Below, piece after piece: positions 23,634-34,559 of a stretch of 64,000 nucleotides of DNA (its first letter is position 1; each line of letters begins with the position of its first letter). Under the pieces are notes generated by a model. It saw only the letters and a list, made by a program, of their open reading frames with translations. It had not been told where the DNA came from and did no database searches. Both the position numbers and the translations under genes were made by a program. This stretch comes from Chlamydomonas reinhardtii. Its lineage: Eukaryota; Chlorophyta; Chlorophyceae; Chlamydomonadales; Chlamydomonadaceae. The stretch is taken from positions 2,274,567-2,338,566 of the forward strand of contig NC_057020.1 of NCBI RefSeq assembly GCF_000002595.2. Direction: 5' to 3'.

Positions 23634-24095
23634 TTAGCCCGAGGTGAACTTGGTCACGGCCTTGGTGCCCTCCGACACCGCGTGCTTGGCCAGCTCGCCA
23701 GGCAGCACCAGGCGCACGGCGGTCTGGATCTCACGGGAGGTCACGGTGGGCTTCTTGTTGTAGCGGCTCAGCTTGGAGGCCTCAGTGGCCACCTTCTCAA
23801 AGATATCGTTGATGAAGCTGTTCATGATGGACATGGCCTTGCTGCTGATGCCGGTGTCGGGGTGCACCTGCTTGAGCACCTTGTAGATGTACAGCTTGTA
23901 GGTCTCCACGGCGCTCTTCTTCTTCTTCTTGTCCTTCTTCGCGCCATCGCCCTTGGGCTCCTTAGCAGCCTTCTTGGAGGGCTCCTTCTTGGCCTTCTTG
24001 GCGGCCTTCTCGGCCTTGGGCTTGGCCTCAGCCTTGGCAGGGGCCTCGGCGCCGGCCTCCTGAGTCGCGGGCTTCTCGTCCTTCTTGGGGGCCAT
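23634..24095 (-). CDS. H2B: Histone H2B
   Basis: Intronless, 153 residues. The start [12 protein letters not shown] at 24095 is preferred over an upstream in-frame ATG because it matches known algal H2B and lies next to the promoter. Lys/Ala-rich tail, then the fold [38 protein letters not shown], and the C-terminal AVTKFTSG with the conserved ubiquitination-site Lys. Divergent partner of H2A. Confidence 0.98.
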   Translation of the reverse strand: MAPKKDEKPATQEAGAEAPAKAEAKPKAEKAAKKAKKEPSKKAAKEPKGDGAKKDKKKKKSAVETYKLYIYKVLKQVHPDTGISSKAMSIMNSFINDIFEKVATEASKLSRYNKKPTVTSREIQTAVRLVLPGELAKHAVSEGTKAVTKFTSG

Positions 24096-24400
24096 TTTGT
24101 TTAGATATGGGAGCTGTGAAAGCAAAAATGTAACGGAGTATTCGGGGTTGAGGAAATATATGCGGGAACAGGCAGCTTATGAGGAAGCTCGGCTGGTCGC
24201 GGGGTGGCCAGGGCGAGGAGAGCGGTTATTTGACCCAACCGCCGATGAGCGTTGACTGCGTTGACCGGCTGGCCAGGGCGAGGCAACTCGTTTTCGGGCC
24301 TGCTGCATATAAGGGGATGGAAGCGTTTTAATTACAACGCTCACAACACTCACACTCAAACCTCTTAACCTCGTTCTTCAAGAACCCCCAACTCGATACG
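24096..24400. promoter_or_regulatory. Divergent H2B/H2A promoter
   Basis: The 14-mer TGGCCAGGGCGAGG occurs twice as a direct repeat at 24205-24218 and 24270-24283, with GCGTTGAC motifs between (24249-24265). TATAAG at 24308-24313 is the likely H2A TATA box, about 90 bases before its ATG; ATATAT near 24156 is a likely H2B TATA box. The elements match those in the H3/H4 promoter. Confidence 0.85.
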
Positions 24401-24790
24401 ATGGCTGGTCGCGGCAAGGGCAAGACCTCTGGGAAGAAGGCCGTGAGCCGCAGCGCCAAGGCCGGCCTGCAGTTCCCCGTGGGGCGCATTGCGCGCTACC
24501 TGAAGAAGGGCAAGTACGCCGAGCGCATCGGTGCCGGCGCACCCGTGTACCTGGCCGCTGTGCTGGAGTACCTGACCGCTGAGGTGCTGGAGCTGGCCGG
24601 CAACGCCGCCCGCGACAACAAGAAGAACCGTATCGTGCCCCGCCACATCCAGCTGGCCATCCGCAACGACGAGGAGCTGGGCAAGCTGCTGGGCGAGGTG
24701 ACCATTGCTTCGGGCGGTGTGCTGCCAAACATCCACGCCGTGCTGCTGCCCAAGAAGACCAAGGGCGGCAAGGGCGAGGAGACCGCCTAA
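24401..24790 (+). CDS. H2A: Histone H2A
   Basis: Intronless, 129 residues, [20 protein letters not shown] to [11 protein letters not shown]. Canonical H2A with the [20 protein letters not shown] and [20 protein letters not shown] core. It ends without an SQ(E/D) motif. Its last ~28 codons and 3' hairpin are the left edge of a duplicated segment and recur as relics at 33075 and 63140. Confidence 0.99.
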   Translation: MAGRGKGKTSGKKAVSRSAKAGLQFPVGRIARYLKKGKYAERIGAGAPVYLAAVLEYLTAEVLELAGNAARDNKKNRIVPRHIQLAIRNDEELGKLLGEVTIASGGVLPNIHAVLLPKKTKGGKGEETA

Positions 24791-24828
24791 GCAATTTTAT
24801 TCCCACTTGGCACTCTATCAACAAACTC

Positions 24829-24844
24829 GGTGTTTCTCAACACC
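24829..24844 (+). terminator. Histone H2A 3' hairpin
   Basis: GGTGTT/AACACC stem 39 bases after the H2A stop. Confidence 0.92.
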
Positions 24845-25287
24845 ACCTCTCATTGCAGCACACCGAGGCTTGGGTTTCCTAGTTGCCCCATGGGACAGGC
24901 CTTACGTGGGGTTGACAGGCTTCCACACGCACATGTAGCATGTGCACAGTCTATGCAGCGGCGGCATTGTAAACACCCAAACAGCCGCGCAGTGCGTGCT
25001 GCATGCAAACACCCCCTCAAATCCTCGTGCGCCCTCCTGCACAGTACACCGCCGTCTGGCATCGCATGTGGAGAATGGACAACTTGACTTCCCCTGATGA
25101 CAACGCGCTACCCATTTTAATTCTAAACACTAATTTTACTCCCGATATCTACGCGGCAGCCGCCCCTGCTCATACGGTGCGCTCACGTCAGCTCCTCTCA
25201 ACAATCACCTAGTCTCCTTCTCGCCCGTACCTGCCCCCACAACCCTGTCCCGTGCTCCTGCTTCTATCCTGGGTTCCCATCTGCCCC
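24845..25287. other. H2A-KUP spacer (copy A)
   Basis: No gene. Repeated with divergence at 33228-33503 plus 34372-34559 (copy B) and inverted at 62659-63086. Presumably contains the KUP A 3' UTR. Confidence 0.6.
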
Positions 25288-27295
25288 CTACCCAATCCTG
25301 AGCACCATGCCCAGCTCCACCACGTGCTCGTACGGCAGCCGCCAGTCCTCCACCTCGCTGCGGCTCAGCCCCAGCAGCAGGCGGTAGGTGGCACCGAACA
25401 GCAGCTGCGCCAGAAGGGGGCTGCCGGGCTCCGGCCGCACCCGCACAGCGCCCAGGTAGTACACCACGCCTGCGGTTTGGCAGTTGCGCTTATGGTTATG
25501 TTTGCGGTGGCGGTTTGGCGGTGGCGTGGCTTTTTGGTGTGTGTGTATGTGTGTGTCTGCGAGTGACGTTGCGGTTGCTTGCCCCAGGGACGTTGAAGCT
25601 GTCAGAAGTGGAGGCGTACGATCGCAAGGGGGGCAGCACCGCTTGTGCGCAGCATCAAAGGGAGGGGTCGTCACAACTCCCGTAAGTTGCTAGCACTTGC
25701 TCACCGTGTCTGGCGGCCTCCAACACGTGCGCCACCGCTGCCTCGTCCACAACCACCCGCCCACCCGAGGGCAGCTGGGAAGTGACGCCCCGCGCCGCCC
25801 GCGCCAGCCGCGGCCGCGACCGCGAAGCCTGGAGCGCCGCCGGTGCAGCAGGCAGCGACACAGGCGGCGGCGCGCCGGTGGAGGGGCTGAGGAGCGCTGC
25901 TGGCGGTTGGGGTGCTGGCGCGTGGTCGGCCCGCACCTGTGCGGTATGCGCCGCCACCACCACCACCTCGCTCAGCTCCACGCCGCCATTGCCTCCCGTG
26001 TTGCCACCAGCAGTGCCTCCACCTCCACCACTGACATTGCTGCTGTGCGCGACGGCTGCGGACACGCCCAGAACAGCCTCCACCTCGTCCTCGTCCTCTG
26101 AATCGGAGTCTTCTTCCACAGCCGAATTGTAGCCTCGGTCGCTGCTACTGCTGCTGCTGCTAACGAAGTCAACTTCCCCAGGCTGTAGCACCATGCCACC
26201 CCGCCGCGACAGCCCCATGCCGTAGAGTGACCATCCTCCCTGCGGCTGCTCCGGCTGCTGCGGCTGCTGTCCCGCCTGGCCCCCCTGCCGCTCCTGCTCC
26301 TCTGCAGCAGACGCCGATACGACGTCCACGCCACGCCTGCTGGACAGCTGGCTCCCCCGATGGCCGTTGCTGCGCCGGTTGCGGGTCACGAAGCGGAAGC
26401 CACCTGCACCGCCGCCGCTGCTCCCACTGCCGCTGCCCGCGATGCCGTCTCCAGCTGCCGGTGCTGCGGCAGCGGCAGTATCAGCACCAGTGCCGCCGCC
26501 GGTCGCTGCCACTGTCGTGACGTCGGCGGCTACTGCGGGTCCGCCGCGCAGCACACGCACAATGCCGCTCACCACCTGAAAGGCGCAAGTAAGACATGTG
26601 CAAGGGACTCAAGTACAGGGCGACGGAAATCATTGGCTGCTGTGCAGGTGGCAGGGCGAGTCATCCCGACAGGCGAGTGGTGATTTGCATGACGCGGTGT
26701 TGGGAGTGAGGAGTTCAACACGCAACACCGGTCCCAGCAGGCATCAGCTCCAACACAACGCAACTCCAGACGGCCCCATCTATCTACCTGGCGGATGAAG
26801 GCCGCGCCGTGATCCACTCGGTCCATGTAGCCGTAGCGCGCCACCACCTGGCAGTAGCAGCAGGAGCAGCGGTAACGGCAGTAAGCAACGGCAGTAGCAC
26901 CAGTATTGGCTGCGGTAGCACTTGGCACGTACCGTACGATCCACTTTATTCCATTCCCACCACCACGGCTACATTCCCACAACGTTACTTCCACCCTTTC
27001 CCATGTATGACTGCTGGATGGGTAGGTGCCAGCCAGCTGCCGCTGCTGCACGCCCCACCACCCACCTGGTAGAAGTTGGGGAAGGGCGCCAGCTGGCGGA
27101 CCAGCAGCCGCTCCACCGGCTGCACGTGCGGCAGCGGCACTACTCGCACGGTCAGGAACACAGACACGTCGTGCACCGACTGCCGGGGGGCGAGGGGGGG
27201 GGGGATGCGACGGAAAGATAGTGGGAAGGGGAGGGGGTTAGACAATAGCGGGTTAAGTAAGAGGAATGTTGCACATGAGCGCACACACGCACACA

Positions 27296-27385
<90 letters not shown>

Positions 27386-28583
27386 GCAATGCACCGCTCG
27401 TCCGCAGTCCCCGCCCACATTGCCCTCATTCCGCATGCTCCCTTCCCGTCGGTAGATTCCCACCCCGCACGAAGCACCAGGCCGCCACCCCACTATCTAC
27501 CAGCAATGCCCACCTGCACATTCCGCAGGAAGTGGATGAGCACGTGCGGCAGCCCCACCGGCGTCTCGCTGTAGTACAGACCAATGCCCGGCTGCCGGGA
27601 CAGAGGCCACAGCTGCTGCTGCTGTTGCTGCTCAGCACCCGCCCCATCCGCGCCCAGTCCCAGGCCCTGACCCTGACTTCCCACTGCGGCGGACCCATCG
27701 GCACCCAGCAGCGGCTGTGGCGGCAGGCGTAGCGCCAACTGCACAGGCCGCCACATGGACAGGCGCGCGCTCACGGCCGCCAGCAGCTGCGCGGGGCTGC
27801 CCCTGCTAAGGCTGTCGCTCTTGTGGGGATGTGATGAAGTTGGTACGGCGGCATTTCCATCGCTGCGACCGGAGATGCCAGCAGCAGCGGCAAGAGCAGA
27901 GGTGGCGGTGGCGGCCGTGCGGCGCCGCGACGGCAGATGGCCGATGGCACCACCGTCGGCGGGTGTAGCTGAGCCGTGTGTGCCCGAGGATGGGGTGTTG
28001 GAGGCTGTGACAATCTCACGCTCTGGGTGCAACAGGCCGCCGCCGCTAGAGGCGCCGGGAGCAGCAGCAGGCTGAGGCGTTGCAGCGGTGACAGTGCGGG
28101 CAGCAGCAGCGTCGGCACCGGTGGATGAGCGGGCGGCGCCTTGCATCTCCTGCTGCTCCGCCTCCTGCTGGTGTCCATCCTCAAGGGACTCGGCAATGGC
28201 GCGCGGCGCTTCACGCCGCACCTGCTGCGGTTGCGGCACCTGCGCTGCCGGCGCTGCCATGTGCGACTGCTGCGGCTGTAGCGGCATCATGACGAAGAGC
28301 TCGGACAGGCGATTACGGCCGGCGCTGGCGGCTAGCAGTAGCGCACGGCGTGTGCTGCCCACCCACCAGATGGTCATGACGTAGATGCCGCCCGCGGACA
28401 CCGCCAGGCTGAACCAGGCTCCCTCAGGCACCTGCATGCGGGCGTGCGTGGGTGCACGTTTGCACATGTACCATGCATTGTGGTAGCAGCAGTTGCACCA
28501 TCCAACAGCAGCCATCCGCACCGCATTGGTTTTTATGCGCACACACACAGTGCTTGCGCACTCGCGGATACACACACACACAC

Positions 28584-28623
<40 letters not shown>

Positions 28624-29271
28624 GCACACACACACACACACACACACGTGGCGCGCACACGTGGCGCGCACATAGATGCAATGGCCATCCACATGCCGTA
28701 CCTTTGCCATGTTAGAGGACAGGAAGGCTAGCTCAATGATGAGGAAGACCAGCGCGAAGGGCGCGACCAGTGCCAGGCTGACCTCCCATACCGCCACCAT
28801 CACGACCAGGATGAGTAGGGTGGTCAGCACGAACACACTCGACACGGCCAGACCGTAGGCCAGGCCCAGGGCTACCGTGTCCTGCGGGCGTGATGGTGGT
28901 GGTGGTGGTGGGGGTTGTTTCAAACAGAGGGTCAGGCGAAGGGTGCAGGCGAGTGCCCAATCCGCCCAGCCAAGCACAAAGTAAGATGGAGTGTGATAAA
29001 GCGACTATGACAGCGAAGCGGTCGAGGGCCTCAGCTGCCCGCCTACTCATCATACATTACCCCACCTTGAAGCCGGCCACCACGCCAACGCACAGCAGCA
29101 TGAGGGTCCAGTTGATCTCCGCCACATACACCTGGCCGCGCACGTGCTCCGAGGTGTGCAGCACAGACAGCTTGGGGAAGGCGCCCAGCTTGATGGCCTG
29201 CGGGCGGGCGGGCGCGTGGTGGATGGGTGGGGTAGTGAATGTGTGGTGGGCGTGCAAGTGTGTGTGTGTGC

Positions 29272-29313
<42 letters not shown>

Positions 29314-32300
29314 GGGTTAGTCCTTTCCAGAACCCAAAAGCAAGCCAACCAAGTAAGTGTGTTGTCAACGTTTGGCGTGAGAACGTACGTGTGTGAAGTG
29401 CGACGTGGCAAGTGTTCTTAATCAGTTGTATGTGTGGGTTTCTTTTCTGTGTCCGTGTTCATTCACAGGTGCACGCCGCTTGCTCGTCGTCACGTACATT
29501 TGAAATGATTGAGAAGCAGCCGGTGATAAGCGCCTGGCTGGCTACCACGGAGGCCAGGGTGGCTAGGACCAGCATGGGATAGAAGAAAGGCCTGCGATCA
29601 GGCAACAGAACGGCCGCCGCACAAAACAAGCAGAATTGCACACACAGGCACAACGGCTATGGCCGCGGGGGGCACTTCCAGCAGCGAGCGAGAGGGCCAT
29701 CGGTATCAAAACGCCTCAACGAGCCTTCTGGTGCAAGGGTCATGCAGCAGCAGTAGTGTTAGCGCGACTCGCTCGCGCTCACCTGGGCACACACTTCCAA
29801 AAGGTGTCTGACACGTCCTCCGGCCGCGACATGAGGTAGGCGCCCTGACCCACATACGTCAGCACCAGGCACGGGTACACGAAAAGGCAGAAGCCGACCT
29901 GCATATCGCAGCGGCGGGACCCGGGGCGGGGTGGGGTTTGGAGGACGCGAGAGGTGGATGTGGGCAATGCAAGGATGGGGCAGGTGCGTGTGCATGCGTG
30001 TGCGCATGTGAGATGGTGAGGTGTGGCTGATGCATGTACAAGGGCGCGTGCGTACTGGGCTCCCAAGTAGTGCTGCCAGCAGAGGCCTCGCTTCCCCTCC
30101 CCCAGCCACGCGCGCACCCCGCCGCCGCACCCACCAGCACGGAGCGGTGCGTGAAGTGCCCCAGGTCCGCGTACAGCGCCTCGGCGCCCGTCACGCACAG
30201 CATGACGGAGCCCAGCATGCGCCACGCCTCCACACCGCGGCGCGCGAAGAACAGCGGGATGTGGTGCGGGCTCAGGCCTGGGCGGGTGGTGGAGCGGCGG
30301 CGGCGTAGGGGGGGGGTTGTTTCCACCGTGTATGGGGACGACAGAGGTTGCGGCGGGAAGGCGTCAGTCGTGACACGCATTGACGAATGGCCGCAATTGG
30401 AACGCAGTTGCATCATGGGTCCAATAGATGTGGAGCAGACAGTGTGCAGGCCCCCGGGAGGAAGCTGCTGAGCGGGGCTGCTGCGCACGCACGCACCCGC
30501 CAGCGCGCCGCCGCCGTGCAGGGCCAGGTTGTATGCTGCCACTCCCGCATTGGCACACAGCCACAACGCCACGATGGGCGCAAACGTGGAGGACACCTGC
30601 ACACGCATACATGTGTATGTGTGTGCATGTGTGCATATGCGTGTGCGCGTGTGCGTGCGCGTGCCCCGCTTAGTGGTCAGGCGCGCACGTTGAGTCAACA
30701 ATACGCACGCGCGCCTCACCAATGACGTGCGCGCAGCTGACTGCACGGATGTGGATGTGCTCCTGCCCATTCTATTATATATATTCTATTGCCCACCCAC
30801 CCACCCGCCCACCCACGCACTGACCCACCTTGGAGGTGCCGCATCTTTGCACACTGAACCTATTGCCCACCCACCCATCCGCCCACCCACCCACTGACCC
30901 ACCTTGGAGGTGCCGCATCTTTGCACACTGAACAGCAGCACCAGCACCGCAATGCTCACGCCCACCACCGTCTGCTGAGTGACCGCGTCAGTCGCCTCCT
31001 TGAGACCAGACACAGCTGACATGACTGCATGCGCGCGCGCACAGGGAGTGCGTAAGGAAAGGCGCAGGAGCGTTAACCGCCACATGACAGGTACCTGTAA
31101 TTTGGCAGCAGTGCACGGATGCGTGCACGCGGCCCCGCGCGCCCTGGAGTGAGTGAGCCATCCAACACCAGATGGCAGCACGCGCACACGAAACCCGTGC
31201 GTGTGCCCGCACCCACCTGAGATGGCGGGTGTGAGCACGCCGTCTCCCAGCACCATGCCAGTGGCAGCCATGGTCATGCCCCACAGACCCATCTGCGCCG
31301 CCCGGTTGCGCCGCAGTGCCGCCCGCACTGCAGTGCCGCTGGCAGCCCAGCGGCGCCACCACACACGGCGCGGCTGCTGCGGGTGTGGCGCCGCTGGGCC
31401 GGCGAATCGGCGGGATGCTGATGTGGCAAGGGTGAGAGTAGTGTCGGGGCCCCGAGCGGCGTCTTCGGGCGTGGCGCTGAGGCGGCGCAGCGTGCCATCA
31501 CCGTTGACTCCGAGGCCGGCGACGCGAGTCCCGCTGCCGCTTGCGCGGGGCAAGGTGCGGGCTTGGCTGCCGCCGGTGCTGGAAGACCCGAGGTTTCGCA
31601 TCATGCGGCTCTCGCCCCGAAACATGACGTCGTGGGGGCGGATGCCGATCTTGCGGCAGAGCAGCGAGTACAGCGAGAACGTCCCACCTGAGGTGCGAGG
31701 ATTACGAAAGAGGAGGCAGGAGCGAGGGAAGTAAGCCGCGGGCGTTACCACGCACCATCAAGCATACATGTCAGATGAGAAGCACAGGCCTGGTGCGGTG
31801 CTTGACGTGTGAATACTGACACTCGCAGGCTACATGGTCGTAGGGAAAGGAGCAGGAACCCGTTGCGACGCCGAGCTACCCCGCCCTTGACCCCGCCCCA
31901 TCGGCACCCCTCCCTGATGAGTCCCTGCTCACCCTCTCCTTCATCGTCGGCCAGGAGCACCACGCCCACATACTTGACCAGCACGATCAGCGTCAACGTC
32001 CAAAAGATGAGGCTGATTGCGCCCAGGATGTCGGCCTGTGGGCATTTCAGTGTCATATCAACCTGGTGCACAGGAGTGGGCCCCCCGAGGGAAGGGACGG
32101 GGAAGGCGGGTTCCGCGCGAGCCGAGCCTAACAGAATTGTTCGCATCCGGAACTTCCGGCTGCTTTCCAGGCGCGCGTTATGTATGAGTGGATATCGAAC
32201 GGTCGCGGCCTTGCGCTCCATGCGATCGATCATGTCAAAGCGCTGAAATGAGCATCGGACGGGCGACTCGCGAAGACTGGCTCACCTGGCTTGGCTCCGA

Positions 32301-32569
32301 GCTGGAAAATATCGTGCTGTACACATACAGGGGGCTGGTGCCAATATCGCCATAAATGCAGCCCAGCGAGCCCCAGGCCAGTGCCGCAGTCACAGCGATG
32401 GTTTCTTTCTGCAGCGAGCAAAGGACCGTGAGCACAGGCCGTGAGCAGCATTGCAGACCCACTTGCATACTCATATGCAAGCGCAGAGCCGACATACCTT
32501 CTTGGTGAAGGTGATGCCGCCCAAGCCCTCCTCGTCACGCTCTTCAGGCTCGGAAGCAGCGGGTTTCAT
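25288..32569 (-). CDS. KUP: KUP/HAK/KT potassium transporter, copy A
   Basis: Plasma- or endo-membrane K+ uptake transporter. Sixteen phase-consistent exons, 1266 residues: 32569-32498, 32408-32286, 32035-31933, 31687-31217, 31024-30903, 30596-30497, 30277-30135, 29898-29783, 29591-29498, 29197-29066, 28881-28702, 28431-27514, 27179-27066, 26847-26788, 26575-25705, 25469-25288. Signature [20 protein letters not shown] in the first membrane helix, then [56 protein letters not shown] and [12 protein letters not shown]. It is far longer than the usual ~750-850 residues because of an Arg/Ser-rich loop (~110 residues) after [12 protein letters not shown] and two large Ala/Gln/Ser/Gly-rich C-terminal inserts. 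The family's cytosolic end ([20 protein letters not shown]) is kept. Paralogue of copy B. Confidence 0.93.
27301..27383. repeat. (CA)n microsatellite in KUP A intron 12
   Basis: About 80 bases of AC repeat. The matching intron of KUP B carries an orthologous tract at 36450-36521, so the tract predates the duplication. Confidence 0.97.
28570..28648. repeat. (CA)n microsatellite in KUP A intron 11
   Basis: Interrupted CA repeat (CGCA interruptions). The counterpart in KUP B at about 37697-37745 is shorter. Confidence 0.95.
29262..29309. repeat. (GT)n microsatellite in KUP A intron 9
   Basis: GT repeat with GC interruption. The KUP B counterpart at 38370-38490 has expanded differently. Confidence 0.95.
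30787..30934. repeat. 74-bp tandem duplication over the end of KUP A exon 5
   Basis: Two copies (from TATTGCCCACCC at 30787 and 30861) include the last ~30 coding bases of exon 5, the donor site and C-rich intron sequence. KUP B has a single copy. The intron therefore contains a decoy exon end with a second perfect donor. Confidence 0.9.
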
Positions 32570-32945
32570 CTTTGTAGTCTTACGGGCGCAACGTGTGAAA
32601 GAAGTCTGTGCGCTGATATGGCCTGAGGCGCCTGCTTGACCGGTTCGCAAAAGGCCCGCCCGTACGGTGCACGTTCCTCCATGTGCGCGTTCGCGGGCGG
32701 TCCAAGGCGGGACGAGCTGAAGCCCCTCGCTCCACGCAATCAAGGCAAACAACGCATTTAATTCAACGCGCCCATTGCACGCGCCATGTTACTCGCCGGC
32801 GCGGCACCACTCGCCGGCGCGGCGCTCTGCGTGCCGCGAAACCTCTCACGCAATCCGGCCACGCCCGCAATTCCCACGAACCACTGGCGTAACGTTCAAA
32901 GCCGGGGAACAACAATACGCGCACGTAGCTTGCCGCACACAGCTG
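32570..32945. promoter_or_regulatory. Upstream region of KUP A
   Basis: Presumed promoter and 5' UTR of KUP A. Clearly homologous to 41533-41935 upstream of KUP B and to 63366-63700 upstream of the third gene. No TATA box recognised. Confidence 0.5.
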
Positions 32946-33075
32946 CTCAGTCAGTCATCCTCCTCGAGGTCCGACTGCCGCTACGGCCTGCTGCTGGCGA
33001 TCCGCCTCCGCTTTGGCCGGCTGCTGCCGCCTGCTTTACCGCCACCCACTGTGCCGCCGTAAGCGCCAGCATCAT
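32946..33075 (-). pseudogene. Relic of the SNAPC4-like gene end
   Basis: Matches the last ~115 bases of coding sequence of the Myb gene at 41940-42060 (codons for the Arg/Gln-rich stretch and the SDLEED end). It is cut off where H2A-derived sequence begins. Product of the tandem duplication; no promoter or upstream exons. Confidence 0.85.
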
Positions 33076-33176
33076 CGCCTCGGGCGTGTGCTGCCCAACA
33101 CCCACGCCGTGCTGCTGCCCAAGAAGTCCAACGGCGGCAAGGGCCAGGAGAGTCCCAGTCTCCGAGTCCCTAAGCA
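33072..33176 (+). pseudogene. Relic of the histone H2A 3' end
   Basis: Derived from the last ~28 codons of H2A (24702-24790) but diverged: a lost base after the Ala-Ser-Gly codons shifts the frame, and the end is rearranged. The downstream hairpin at 33212-33227 has a broken stem (AACACT for AACACC), consistent with loss of function. Confidence 0.88.
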
Positions 33177-33503
33177 ATTTCATTCCCACTTGGCACTCTA
33201 TCAACAAACTCGGTGTTTCTTAACACTACCTCTCATTGCAGCACACCGAGGCTTGGGTTTCCTAGTTGCCCCATGGGACAGGCCTTCCGTGGGGTTGACA
33301 GGCTTCCACACGCACATGTAGCATGTGCACAGTCTATGCAGCGGCGGCATTGTAAACACCCAAACAGCCGCGCAGTGCGTGCTGCTTGCGAATGAACCCC
33401 CCCCCCGCAAAATCCTCATGCGCACTCCTGCACAGTAAGCCGCCGTCTGGCATCGCATGTGGAGAATGGACAACTTGACTTCACCTGTTGACAACGCGCT
33501 CCC

Positions 33504-34371
33504 TTGAACACATCTGTGAATCCCGCCCGTGCGATTTGATGAGAGCGCCAGCGCGGCCGAGCGGTGCGCACGATTACACACCACGGGACCAGTGAAAGGT
33601 ATAGGCCGTGGCACCAGGTTGGCCAATGCACGCACGCACGTGCTGCACATGAAGCAAACGGCCCAGCGCGTTCAGCACGGACCTGCCGGCCTCATCATGA
33701 ACCTCACACCAGACACTACGCATTTTGAAGTGGAGGGCTGCTGAGGGCGAGCTTCGTAATCGTGACAATTACCAACGAAGTACAACCTTCTAAAACTCCC
33801 ATTGTAAGTCATGACCACCGTCAGATCACCGTCTTGCTCACGTTTGCATGCGTTTCATCACCTGGGGAGGGCAAATGGATATTGGGGGGCAAGCGGCTGT
33901 GCCCTGACTTGGGCGGCGTGCCTAACCCGCCGGTCGCATGCCGCTTCCCTTGGCCCCAGCCCCGCGGCCGTCTAGCTAATTTCCCGCCGCCTATCAACCA
34001 AGAGGGGTCTGCCGGCCATTCCTGATAACCGGACAGAGACCACCCCCCGGGACGAAAAGAAAAGAATGACTCAAAACCGCGCTAGGTAGCAAGCCTCCAT
34101 GTGCGTAAAGCAAGTAGGGTGGGAAACGACAAATAGCCCTCGGCACCAGAGCCGTTCACGGCTAAAATGCCAAACGCAAAGTAAAATAACAACTCCCACG
34201 ATGACGGTGCATCAAGTACGGTCCGTCTTCCAAGCCGCGTTCACGCACGGCGGTTAGTTCTCACTGCCGTTCTCTCCTCGGCCTTCGCCTACCCTCACCA
34301 GCCCATAGCTTCCTTCCCCCTCAAAACCTGTTCCGTTCCAGTTTACCTAGAAGCTCCACTTAAAACCACCA
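33504..34371. other. ~870-bp insertion unique to duplication copy B
   Basis: The spacer of copy A and of the inverted copy runs straight through GCGCTACCCATTTT; in copy B this point is interrupted by unrelated sequence. I see no long reading frame, terminal inverted repeat, poly-A or clear target duplication. The left part has a tRNA-like GCGGCCGAGCGGT string at 33552 without a matching B box. Unclassified. Confidence 0.6.
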
Positions 34372-34559
34372 TTTTAGTACAGCTCCGTGAACGCTACCGT
34401 ACTCCCGATACCAACGCGGTAGCCGCCCCTGCTGCAGAGCTCATACGGTGCGCTAACGTCAGCTCCTCTTAACAATCACCTAGTCTCCTTCTCGCCCATG
34501 CCTGCCCCCATCAACCCTGTCCCGTGCTCCTGCTTCTATCCTGGGTTCCCATCTGCCCC

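Larger units (their letters stand above)
24702..33078. repeat. Tandem segmental duplication, copy A
   Basis: Runs from inside H2A through the spacer, KUP gene A and its upstream DNA to a relic of the SNAPC4-like gene end. It is matched in the same order and orientation by copy B (about 33079-42062). The boundary at 33072-33080 fuses SNAPC4 tail to H2A tail. Confidence 0.88.

Noticed and set aside
24096-24125. Longer H2B start ([10 protein letters not shown]...)
   Set aside because: The ten extra residues do not belong to H2B, whose conserved start is MAPKK.
28444-28731. Thr-His repeat frames in KUP introns
   Set aside because: Translations of CA microsatellites.
33072-33176. Second H2A gene
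   Set aside because: Only the last codons are present, frame-shifted, without fold or promoter.
33541-33600. tRNA-like GCGGCCGAGCGGT string
   Set aside because: No matching B box (GGTTCGANTCC) or cloverleaf could be found.
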